Positions 25,710 to 33,912 of a stretch of DNA of 58,738 nucleotides are shown here, piece after piece; position 1 is the first letter of the stretch, and each line of letters begins with the position of its first letter. Position numbers and translations under genes: made by a program. The notes beneath the pieces are model-generated. The model made no database searches, was not told where the DNA came from, and saw only the letters and a list, made by a program, of their open reading frames with translations. This stretch comes from Pseudomonas fluorescens (GTDB lineage Bacteria > Pseudomonadota > Gammaproteobacteria > Pseudomonadales > Pseudomonadaceae). The stretch is from positions 1-58,738 of the forward strand of contig NZ_VCNJ01000033.1 of assembly GCF_005938625.1 (NCBI RefSeq). Reading direction: 5' to 3'.

Positions 25710-26417
25710 TTACTTTTGCCGAAACAGCTTTTGCCACCAGCGCCGGGGCTGCAATGGCACCACGATGATGTCCGACTTCTGCAGCCAGTCGCGCTCATAA
25801 TCCCACGCATGGCCACCCCACAGCTTTCCTGCTTCGTTGGAAAACCCGAGGGTCATGAGCTGATAGCTATAACCGGCGTGACCGCGCAACCAGTCGAACA
25901 GCACCAGCGTGTTGAAGCCGGTGGAAGGGCCGACATAGCGCTTGCCGCCGGGGCGGTCGACCGGGTAATTCCACAGCGGCGGCAGTGGAATGCGATCCCA
26001 GTACATGGCCACACGTGGCAATGGACACATCGGTGCGGCGCAGCCCACCAGCATGCTGAAACAGCGCTCGCTCGCCTGCTCGAACATCCGCTGTACCGGC
26101 GACGCGTAAGGCAGACCAAAAAAATAGGCGTCCGGCGCGTTGTAGCCATGCACGAAGACATTGACGCTGTGCTCGTTGAGCAGCGCTGCCTTGATGCAGG
26201 TATTGAAACTGACGACGACGTCATCGACGCCAATGTTCAGTGCCTGAAAGTCCGCTGCGGTGATGGCCGGATTGTTGGCAATCAGCACGACGCGGGGCGC
26301 GCGGCTCAGACAGTCGAGAAATTCTGTAGGCAAAGCTCCCAGAACGGACTGGTCACCACCGGGCAGCGCATCCAGCGCCATGTTTTCGCCGGGTTGCGAC
26401 GATTGATGATCCTTCAT
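25710..26417 (-). CDS. Putative WaaZ/GT29-like sugar transferase
   Basis: A 235-aa protein whose N-terminal ARVVLIANNP-like strand (VVLIANNPAI), VVVSFNTC and later VGPSTGFNTLVLFDWL recall sialyltransferase-fold enzymes. Bacterial KdoIII transferase WaaZ belongs to that group. The PSTG...N motif would bind CMP-sugar. The match is by pattern only. It abuts the following gene (26418) with no gap, so the two are translated together. In this locus it most likely decorates the LPS inner core. Confidence 0.5.
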   Translation of the reverse strand: MKDHQSSQPGENMALDALPGGDQSVLGALPTEFLDCLSRAPRVVLIANNPAITAADFQALNIGVDDVVVSFNTCIKAALLNEHSVNVFVHGYNAPDAYFFGLPYASPVQRMFEQASERCFSMLVGCAAPMCPLPRVAMYWDRIPLPPLWNYPVDRPGGKRYVGPSTGFNTLVLFDWLRGHAGYSYQLMTLGFSNEAGKLWGGHAWDYERDWLQKSDIIVVPLQPRRWWQKLFRQK

Positions 26418-27392
26418 TCAGACTGGCACCTTCATCCCGTAACGCAGTTTCACCCAGAATCTTGTGAACGCCGAAGGCGGCTGCCATGGGCGCATCTCAC
26501 GCTGGATTTCCGTGGCCAGTGCCTGACCGACACGGGCAAAGGAATAACGGCTTTGCGCGAACTCCTGGCCGTTACGGGCAATGCGCGCTGCCAGTTCCGG
26601 GTCGCTTTGCAGCAGCTTGATCTTTTCCACCGCCTCTTCTTCGCTGCGGTAGAACACGGTGTTGTGCATGTCTTCAAAGCCGAGCAGACGGTCTTCTTCG
26701 CCCTGACTCCAGGCCAGCAGCACACAGCCACAGGCCATCGCCTCATAGTTCTTGATCATGAACTCGTTCATGCCGATGTCGGCACTGACGAAAATCCTGA
26801 TGCGATTGAGCGTCTGCAGGTACTCCTCACCCGATTTGGTGCGGGTCACCAGCATCCCGGTGCGCTTGGAGAGCGACTCGAGCATGGCTTTGCGCTCGGC
26901 ATACTCGGTGCTTTTCAGGCTGCCAAGAAAACCGACGGGAATGTCCCGCTCAACGCCGGTGTTGTGCAGCATCTGCTCGTCATAGCCTTTGGAGACGAAC
27001 ACCGTATCGATGCCTTCGGCGAGCATCTTGCGCGCGACCACGGCGCCGGACACCAACGCCCGACAACTCGGCAGACGGCGGTAAAGTCGCGAATACACAC
27101 CCCGATACTTACTCGCCGGCATGTAGTTCTGGTAGGCATCGTGCTCGAGAAACACCAGCCCGGGAATGCACTTGAGCACCTGCAGTTGCGTGGCCAGACG
27201 CTTGACCCGGGAGAAAATCACCACGCGATCGAAGGTCTGGTAATCGACCGACGCCAGAAACGACCCCAGATTCAACTGCTGCTGTTTGCTCAAACGAAAG
27301 ATGAAACATTCATCACAGTTCTGCTGCACGATGTCGTAGAGCCGGTCGAGAATGACCCGCTGCTCGTCCATCACCAGGAGCATGACTTTCAT
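26418..27392 (-). CDS. GT-B glycosyltransferase (Glyco_trans_1_2 / CgeB-like)
   Basis: A 324-aa protein that begins MKVMLLVMDEQ. Its C-terminal half has the group 1 glycosyltransferase signature NEFMIKNYEAMACGCVLLAW, with the sugar-nucleotide Glu in YEAMACG. The N-terminal half is divergent and contains LVFLEHDAYQNY. It is the first of three accessory genes downstream of hldE, 130 bases after the hldE stop. It would transfer a sugar to the LPS core or to a surface polymer; acceptor unknown. Confidence 0.75.
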   Translation of the reverse strand: MKVMLLVMDEQRVILDRLYDIVQQNCDECFIFRLSKQQQLNLGSFLASVDYQTFDRVVIFSRVKRLATQLQVLKCIPGLVFLEHDAYQNYMPASKYRGVYSRLYRRLPSCRALVSGAVVARKMLAEGIDTVFVSKGYDEQMLHNTGVERDIPVGFLGSLKSTEYAERKAMLESLSKRTGMLVTRTKSGEEYLQTLNRIRIFVSADIGMNEFMIKNYEAMACGCVLLAWSQGEEDRLLGFEDMHNTVFYRSEEEAVEKIKLLQSDPELAARIARNGQEFAQSRYSFARVGQALATEIQREMRPWQPPSAFTRFWVKLRYGMKVPV

Positions 27393-27522
27393 AAGTTAAT
27401 TGACCACGCGACGTAGGCAGGCAAGCGCATCGGATTCAAAGCTGCCTACATCAACGGAAACGGTAAAATCCCCAAGGCAAAATCCGTTCACACGCAGTAC
27501 ACAACGGTAAAAATTCATCTGA

Positions 27523-28944
27523 TCAACGACTACGGATCTTCTCGACAATCGCAGTTGTCGAGCTGTTTTCCACAAGCCCCAAGACCTTCACGGTGCCGCC
27601 GTAAGCGGTGACGATATCAGCGCCAACCACCTGATCGATGCCGTAATCTCCGCCCTTGACCAGCACGTCCGGTTTGACCTCGCGCAGCAGGTTTTCCGGA
27701 GTACCTTCAGGGAAACTGATCACCCAGTCCACCGCGCCGAGGCCGGCGAGAACCGCCATGCGTCGATCAACGCTGTTGATCGGACGGCCCGGGCCTTTGA
27801 GGCGGCTGACCGAAGCATCATCGTTGACCGCGACAATCAGACGATCGCCCTGTGCTCGTGCCTGTTCCAGATAGGTCACATGCCCGGCATGCAGGATGTC
27901 GAAGCAGCCGTTGGTGAAGACGATCTTTTCGTTGTGCGCGCGGGCATCGGCCACGGCGAGCAGCAACTGCTCAAGACCGAGCACACCACGCTCGGAACCT
28001 TCTTCACGCTGAATGGCGCGACGCAGTTCCGGAGCACTGATGGCGGCCGTACCGAGTTTGCCAACCACGATGCCTGCGGCCAGATTGGCCAGCGCAACGG
28101 CGTGGGGCAGGTCTTCACCGGCGGCAATCGCTGCAGCCAAGGTGGAGATCACCGTGTCACCGGCACCGGTGACGTCGAACACTTCACGGGCACGGGCCGG
28201 CAGGTGCAGCGCCGGCTGGTCCGGACGCAGCAAGGTCATGCCGTGTTCACCGCGTGTCACCAGCAGCGCACCGAGTTCGAGGTCGTGCATCAGGGCGGCG
28301 CCCTTGCTCACCAGCTCATGCTCGTCGACACAACCGCCGACGATGGCTTCGAATTCGCTGAGGTTCGGGGTAATCAGGCTGGCGCCACGATAGATCGAGA
28401 AATCCTTGCCCTTCGGGTCGGCCAGGACCGGGATGTTCTTCGCGCGGGCGGCCTGGATCAACGCCTGATGGTTTTTCAGGGCGCCTTTGCCGTAGTCGGA
28501 AAGTACCAGCACCTTGATGCCTTCGAGCAGGTCGTCGACCTGCGAACCGAGGGCCAGGGCGTCGGTGGCGAACGGTTCTTCAAAGTCGATACGCAGCAGT
28601 TGCTGGTGCCGGCTCATGACCCGCAGCTTGACGATGGTTGGCTGGTGCGCGATGCGCTGGAACAGGGCACGTACGCCCGCGCCTTTGAGACTGTTGCTCA
28701 GGCTGTCGGCGGCTTCGTCGTCGCCGGTCACACCGACCAGCGACGCCGGCGCACCCAGCGCGGCAATGTTCAAGGCAACGTTCGCGGCGCCACCCGGACG
28801 GTCTTCGATCTGCTCGACCTTCACGACCGGCACCGGCGCCTCAGGGGAAATCCGTGAGGTTCCGCCATGCCAGTAACGGTCGAGCATGACATCGCCGACT
28901 ACCAAGACCGGGGCTTGATCGAAACGCGGCATGGACAACTTCAT
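27523..28944 (-). CDS. hldE: Bifunctional heptose 7-phosphate kinase / heptose 1-phosphate adenylyltransferase
   Basis: HldE (RfaE) makes ADP-heptose for the LPS inner core. The 473-aa protein has an N-terminal ribokinase-type domain (VLVVGDVMLDRYWHG; DVTGAGDTV near residue 265 is the kinase anion hole and base) and a C-terminal nucleotidyltransferase domain from about residue 340 with FTNGCFDILHAGHV (HxGH motif). The ATG at 28944 (MKLSMPRFDQ) gives the usual length; the frame extends six residues upstream. It is 64 bases downstream of dnpA. Confidence 0.97.
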   Translation of the reverse strand: MKLSMPRFDQAPVLVVGDVMLDRYWHGGTSRISPEAPVPVVKVEQIEDRPGGAANVALNIAALGAPASLVGVTGDDEAADSLSNSLKGAGVRALFQRIAHQPTIVKLRVMSRHQQLLRIDFEEPFATDALALGSQVDDLLEGIKVLVLSDYGKGALKNHQALIQAARAKNIPVLADPKGKDFSIYRGASLITPNLSEFEAIVGGCVDEHELVSKGAALMHDLELGALLVTRGEHGMTLLRPDQPALHLPARAREVFDVTGAGDTVISTLAAAIAAGEDLPHAVALANLAAGIVVGKLGTAAISAPELRRAIQREEGSERGVLGLEQLLLAVADARAHNEKIVFTNGCFDILHAGHVTYLEQARAQGDRLIVAVNDDASVSRLKGPGRPINSVDRRMAVLAGLGAVDWVISFPEGTPENLLREVKPDVLVKGGDYGIDQVVGADIVTAYGGTVKVLGLVENSSTTAIVEKIRSR

Positions 28945-29008
28945 GGAGCAACCCACATACAAAATGAACAGGGGCGCGATATTAACACAGGGTAAAGCGC
29001 CGTCCGCC

Positions 29009-30409
29009 TCAATCTGAAAGGTCGCGTACCCAGAACAATTCGTGACGCCGGACTGCCTTGCGGAAAAACTCGTTACTGCCTGTAACAGGCCAGCGACGAC
29101 CGGCTAGACCCTGCTGGATCCAGCGGCGCAATTGCCGCTTGAACCCTTGCCCACCCTGCAAATCGTGCTCCATGGCCAGCGCCATCGCCTTGTCCAGCTG
29201 CACATCCGCTGACAACAGCGGACTCCACAGCCGGTCAGCCGGCAACGGCTCGATGGCCGGCGGCAGCGCAATACCGGCACCGGCAGGCCCCATCGGCCAA
29301 CGATCATTGTCGTGCAAGTGATTGGCGTACATCAGCAGGGTGGCCGGTTTCCAGCTACTCAGCGCGATAGCCTCACGCAACGCCTGGGTCGAGGCCACAT
29401 GATCACTGTGTGGATCCAACTCCGGATGCGGCGTCACAACCACTTCGGGACGGTAATGCTCAAGCAGCGCCGTCAGATCCGCGACAAGGTTGCGCCAGGT
29501 CGGCTGACCATCAGAGTCGGCCGGCAGGGCCAGCGGGTTATGACGGCGGACACTGCGCACATCGGCTTCCTGCGACTCGCGGGAGCCGAACGACTTGTCT
29601 GGCTCTTGCGCCATTGCCGGCAACTGCAGGCAGTAATAACCCAGTTGCACACAACGCTCGGCAGACACCCCGCCCCACAGCGGAATCGTCAGGCTGTCCC
29701 AACTGCGCAAGCGCCCCTTCAACCGCGCAGCCGCGGCCTGATCCAGACCCAGACGCTGGTAATCTTCAGCCTCGATCTCGCCCTGAGTCAGGGTGATGAT
29801 ACTGACGTCTTCGCAACGACTGTAAAGGCCGAACGCCGCCAACTCCGCATCATCGGCGTGGGGCGCCAGAACCATCACGCGCTGGCGGCTGTAATCAGGA
29901 TTGGCCATGACCCACAAAGTGCCCGTAGCCCCGACCGCGCAATAGCGAGCGCGCAACGTCAACGCACCTTGTGCCAGTGCCGCTGCCTGCCCGGAAAGAT
30001 TAAGGAAACGCCGCCCTTTGACCCCGCGCTCGAAATCCTGACGATCATCGCCGACGGCAACGTATGGATCGAGCCAGCGGCCCAGCCAAGCGCTTTTCAA
30101 CTGTACTTCGAGGACTAGCGTCTCACCCGCTGTCAGCGGTTCGCTCAGGCGAATCACGCCATCCGCAAGGTTCACTGCCTGACGCGCCGCGTGTGCAGGA
30201 AAGTCGTAGTGATAGTCGTCAGAAGGCCGATAGAACAGGTGATCAGCGAACCAGGCCTCGTGTGCGACCCAGGCCAGCACCAGCAACAACGGCACCAGCC
30301 ACCACGCAACCAGCCATCCGATCAGCAACAACCCCACCAGAAAAGCAATCAGGAACAGACGCTTGTTGCGTCGATGGGCCTTGAGAAGCTGTTGCTTGCG
30401 AGCACTCAT
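29009..30409 (-). CDS. dnpA: PIG-L deacetylase, DnpA-like (LPS core)
   Basis: A 466-aa protein with two N-terminal membrane helices (about residues 17-50) and a PIG-L family deacetylase domain from about 200. The metal motif is VLAPHADDAEL and the distal HxxH-type ligand is in PHPELDPHSDHV. Length, domains and LPS neighbourhood match P. aeruginosa DnpA (PA5002), a predicted de-N-acetylase linked to fluoroquinolone persistence. It would remove acetyl groups from an LPS core sugar at the inner membrane. The start at 30409 (MSARKQQLLK) is preferred because the upstream extension lacks a ribosome site. The gene follows mig-14 by 4 bases. Confidence 0.85.
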   Translation of the reverse strand: MSARKQQLLKAHRRNKRLFLIAFLVGLLLIGWLVAWWLVPLLLVLAWVAHEAWFADHLFYRPSDDYHYDFPAHAARQAVNLADGVIRLSEPLTAGETLVLEVQLKSAWLGRWLDPYVAVGDDRQDFERGVKGRRFLNLSGQAAALAQGALTLRARYCAVGATGTLWVMANPDYSRQRVMVLAPHADDAELAAFGLYSRCEDVSIITLTQGEIEAEDYQRLGLDQAAAARLKGRLRSWDSLTIPLWGGVSAERCVQLGYYCLQLPAMAQEPDKSFGSRESQEADVRSVRRHNPLALPADSDGQPTWRNLVADLTALLEHYRPEVVVTPHPELDPHSDHVASTQALREAIALSSWKPATLLMYANHLHDNDRWPMGPAGAGIALPPAIEPLPADRLWSPLLSADVQLDKAMALAMEHDLQGGQGFKRQLRRWIQQGLAGRRWPVTGSNEFFRKAVRRHELFWVRDLSD

Positions 30410-30413
30410 GAAT

Positions 30414-31310
30414 TCAGACCTTGTAGACCGGCACCGTGTGGCACCAGCGATCCTTGTACTCACGGTCGGCACGACCGAATGAATAACGCAAAGGCTTGCC
30501 CAGCGCTTGCGCGTGCGCCCAGGCCTCTTGGGTGTTGACGAAACTCAGCACACTGCCGGGACTGAACTCGCGGCTCTGCGGATCGACGCCACCATTGATG
30601 TACTCCAGCGAGACCCATTGCGGGGCCTCGACGCGGTACAGCACCTGAATGGCCACGGGCGCCGAATCGAGCATCACCACCGAACCGGTCATGAACTCGC
30701 GCAGCAAGGTGAAGACCTCAACCAGCCCGGCCTTGCCCGGCACCTCAAAGCCCCAGCGCCGCTGAAACAGATCGCCGTAAGCCGCGGCCTGCTCCTGCGG
30801 GGTAAAGTCGGACATCGGCACCAGCGATCCGCCCGCCTCTTCCAGCAGGCGCTGCTCGCGACGCTGGTTATAGCGGAATTTCTTCGAATACTCTTCCGGG
30901 AGCCGAGCCAGGGCCAGGCCCTCGGGTTGCGGCTTCAACGTGCTGATCTGCTCGGCATTGAGCTGCGACACATACGCCATGCGCTGGCGCACCGGCACGC
31001 TGACATCTGGCGCAATCGGCAGAATGATTTCCGCATTGCCCATGTCCAGCAAGCCACGTTTGCTCTCGCGCTTGAGCACTTCCTTGGACAAAGCGACATG
31101 CCGGCCCCAGCAGGGGATGGCGGCCAGCACATCACCGCCAACGATCCAGCCCAGGTAACGCAACTCGATGCCTAGAAATGTCGACAAGCGCTCGACGACT
31201 TCCGGATGCGTGGCAAAACTGCCGCCGAAACGCTGCCAGGCCCGGGCGTAGCTGTCCCGGTCGATCTCGGTCCAACCACGTTCGCGAAAGCTGCGAAACA
31301 TCTTCAGCAT
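30414..31310 (-). CDS. mig-14: Mig-14 family protein
   Basis: A 298-aa protein of the Mig-14 family. These are cytoplasmic-face, inner-membrane-associated proteins that help Salmonella and P. aeruginosa resist cationic antimicrobial peptides. Seen here: SYARAWQRFGGSF near the start, LGWIVGGDVLAAIPCWG, and a C-terminal GNAT-like half with FSPGSVLSFVNTQEAW and FGRADREYKDRW. The ATG sits inside the msbA stop region with a 7-base overlap (ATGCTGA), and dnpA starts 4 bases after its stop, so msbA, mig-14 and dnpA should be one operon. PA5003 is the counterpart. Confidence 0.9.
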   Translation of the reverse strand: MLKMFRSFRERGWTEIDRDSYARAWQRFGGSFATHPEVVERLSTFLGIELRYLGWIVGGDVLAAIPCWGRHVALSKEVLKRESKRGLLDMGNAEIILPIAPDVSVPVRQRMAYVSQLNAEQISTLKPQPEGLALARLPEEYSKKFRYNQRREQRLLEEAGGSLVPMSDFTPQEQAAAYGDLFQRRWGFEVPGKAGLVEVFTLLREFMTGSVVMLDSAPVAIQVLYRVEAPQWVSLEYINGGVDPQSREFSPGSVLSFVNTQEAWAHAQALGKPLRYSFGRADREYKDRWCHTVPVYKV

Positions 31311-33130
31311 ACGTTGGTCGCGTGTGCCGGCTGAGGCTCGTCACCCTCTTCAAATTCTTTGGCATGCAGACGGGCGTAATAGCCGTTTTGCTCAAGCAAT
31401 TGCGCGTGAGAGCCGCGCTCGACGATACGACCTTCGTCCATGACCAGAATCAGGTCGGCTTTCTCGATGGTGCTCAAGCGGTGGGCAATGACCAGGGTCG
31501 TGCGGTTCTTCACCACATGATCCAGCGCGGCCTGGATATGCCGCTCCGACTCGGTATCGAGCGCGGAAGTGGCCTCGTCAAGAATCAGCAGCGGTGCATC
31601 CTTGAGCAGCGCCCGGGCAATGGCGATGCGCTGACGCTGGCCACCGGAGAGCAGCACACCGTTTTCGCCGACCATGGTTTCGTAACCTTGCGGCATCTTG
31701 ATGATGAACTCATCGGCATAGGCCTCGGTTGCCGCGCGCTTGACCTCATCGAACGGCGCGCCAGCCAGATCACCGTAAGCGATGTTGTTGGTCACCGTAT
31801 CGTTGAACAGCGTGACCTGCTGGGTCACCAGAGCGATCTGTCGACGCAGGCTGCGCAGGGTGAAATCCTGCACCTGCACGCCATCAAGCAGGATCTGGCC
31901 CTGGGCATGATCATGCTGGTAAAACCGCGGAATCAGGCTGGCCAGGGTCGACTTGCCACTGCCCGAACGCCCCACCAAAGCGACCATTTGCCCCGGCTCG
32001 ACAACGAAGCTGATGTCGTTGAGTACCGGTTTTTCGGTATCGGGATAGTGGAAGCTGAGGTTACGCACTTCCAGACGGCCTTCGAGACGATCCTGCTCGA
32101 CCGTCCCCTGATCCACTTCCGCCGGCTCATCCAGTTGCTCGAAAATACTCTCGGCACCGGCGACGCCCTTCTGGATAGTCGAACTGACTTCCGATAATTG
32201 ACGAATGGGTTTTGGCAGCAGGCCCGCCATCGTGATGTAAGCCACCAGATCGCCCGGCGATGCGTCACCGCGAAGGTACAGCACAAGGAACATGACCACA
32301 GCCATGGCGCTGTAAGTCACCAGTTGCAACATCGGCGTATAAACCGCGCCGGTCTTGGTCATAGTCAACTGCTTGTCGGTGTTGCTCTGGCTGGCATCGC
32401 GAAAGCGATCCTTTTCGTACTGCTCGCCGCCGAAGCTGCGCACAACGCGGTAGCCATGAATGGTTTCGGAGGCGACGTGCGTGACGTTCCCCATCGAGAC
32501 CTGGATCTTCTTGCTCTGCTTGCGGAATTTTTTGCTGGTGCTGTTCACCATCAAGCCGATCAACGGCAGGATGGCGACCATCACCAAGGTGAGTTTCCAG
32601 TTCATCCACAACAGTGTGCAGAACAGGAAAATCACGGTCATGCCTTCACGGATGACGACTTTGATGGCGTCCGTTGCCGCACCGGTGACCATGGTCACGT
32701 TGAAGGTGATCCGGGAAATCAGATGGCCGGAATTGTTCTTGTCGAAGAAGCGATTGGGCAACTCCAGCAATTTGTTGAACAGCACCACCCGCAGGTCATG
32801 CACCAGGCCCAGAGAAACCCGCGCCAGGAAGAAGTTGCCCAGGTACGAGCCCACCCCCTGCCACACCGCAATGAACACAATCATCAGCGGCACGGATTCG
32901 AGCAGCTGCAACTTGCCCAGATACGGGTTGCCCGGAAACAGACTGGCTTCAGGATTGGCCAGACCGTCGACAAAGTATTTGAGGATATAAGCGAGCATCG
33001 GTTGAGTCGATGCGAAGATCAGAAACCCGACGATGCTGAGAAGGAAAAGGCCGGCGTAAGGCCGCACGTAAGCCAAAAGGCGGAAATAGATCGCCAGCGT
33101 GGACTGGGGTTTCGGTTCAGGACTGCTCAT
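31304..33130 (-). CDS. msbA: Lipid A export ATP-binding/permease MsbA
   Basis: MsbA flips lipid A-core across the inner membrane. The 608-aa half-transporter has a six-helix membrane domain (about residues 20-335) and an ABC ATPase: Walker A GRSGSGKSTLAS near 400, signature LSGGQRQRIAIARALL, Walker B LLILDEATSALD and H-loop VIAHRLSTIE. It is divergent from the kinase-like gene at 33256 (125-base shared promoter region) and heads the block msbA > mig-14 > dnpA > hldE > three transferases. Confidence 0.97.
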   Translation of the reverse strand: MSSPEPKPQSTLAIYFRLLAYVRPYAGLFLLSIVGFLIFASTQPMLAYILKYFVDGLANPEASLFPGNPYLGKLQLLESVPLMIVFIAVWQGVGSYLGNFFLARVSLGLVHDLRVVLFNKLLELPNRFFDKNNSGHLISRITFNVTMVTGAATDAIKVVIREGMTVIFLFCTLLWMNWKLTLVMVAILPLIGLMVNSTSKKFRKQSKKIQVSMGNVTHVASETIHGYRVVRSFGGEQYEKDRFRDASQSNTDKQLTMTKTGAVYTPMLQLVTYSAMAVVMFLVLYLRGDASPGDLVAYITMAGLLPKPIRQLSEVSSTIQKGVAGAESIFEQLDEPAEVDQGTVEQDRLEGRLEVRNLSFHYPDTEKPVLNDISFVVEPGQMVALVGRSGSGKSTLASLIPRFYQHDHAQGQILLDGVQVQDFTLRSLRRQIALVTQQVTLFNDTVTNNIAYGDLAGAPFDEVKRAATEAYADEFIIKMPQGYETMVGENGVLLSGGQRQRIAIARALLKDAPLLILDEATSALDTESERHIQAALDHVVKNRTTLVIAHRLSTIEKADLILVMDEGRIVERGSHAQLLEQNGYYARLHAKEFEEGDEPQPAHATNVC

Positions 33131-33255
33131 GGTGATCCGCGCAATTCAGTGAGGCGCCGATGATATCACACGCGTTTTTGCCCCGATAAACATGACTTCA
33201 AGCCAGCCTTCGACCAAGTCGGTTAAGATACCCCGCTAATGATGGGGAGCCGGAT

Positions 33256-33909
33256 ATGCAATCGATTGATCACAGCACTTACGAGGCACTGCGCAAAGGT
33301 GCACACGTATTGGAGGCCGACGGTTCCGGTGACAAAGTGCTCAGATTGGCCGATGGACGCATGCTCAAGCTGTTCCGCCGCAAGCGGTTGCTCAGTTCGG
33401 CGCTGTTCTATCCCTATGCACAACGCTTTGCCGACAACACCCGGGCACTCGAACAACGCGGCATCCTCTGCCCGAAAGTCATTGCGGTCTATCGTATTCC
33501 GAGCATCGAACGTGACTGCGTGTATTACAGCCCGCTGGAAGGCGACACAGTGCGTCAGTTGCAGAGCGCTGGCGATGAGGCTGACACACTGAGATTCCAG
33601 CTGGGCGGGTACTTCGCTTTGCTGCACGAAAAAGGTGTGTACTTTCGATCGCTGCACTTTGGCAACGTCGTGCTGACCCCCGACAACCGCTTGGGCCTGA
33701 TCGATATCGCCGACCTGCGCTGCCAGAAACGCGCACTCAGTGACAGCAAACGCCTGCGTAACTTCGCGCACTTGCTGCGCTACAAGGAAGACCGCCAATG
33801 GTTGCTCGGCCAGGATGCCGGCGAAACATTTGTCGAAGGCTATCGCCAGGCACTGCCGAGCCACCGACAAGCGCCATTGATCTCGCGCCTGCGTCCGCTG
33901 CTCGGCTAA
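33256..33909 (+). CDS. Kinase-fold protein of the LPS locus, PA4998 type
   Basis: A 217-aa protein, related to P. aeruginosa PA4998 (sometimes called toluene tolerance protein). The kinase-like layout is visible: a Lys in GRMLKLFRRK, a catalytic-loop region FRSLHFGNVV near residue 135 and a DFG-equivalent LGLIDIADL near 155. In the loop, Ser occupies the position of the catalytic Asp (compare EDLHLDNLL in the kinase-like protein at 38714). It may be a pseudokinase or a kinase with displaced chemistry. It is the only plus-strand gene of the core locus and converges with the GT-C gene, 3 bases apart. Confidence 0.75.
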   Translation: MQSIDHSTYEALRKGAHVLEADGSGDKVLRLADGRMLKLFRRKRLLSSALFYPYAQRFADNTRALEQRGILCPKVIAVYRIPSIERDCVYYSPLEGDTVRQLQSAGDEADTLRFQLGGYFALLHEKGVYFRSLHFGNVVLTPDNRLGLIDIADLRCQKRALSDSKRLRNFAHLLRYKEDRQWLLGQDAGETFVEGYRQALPSHRQAPLISRLRPLLG

Positions 33910-33912
33910 ACC

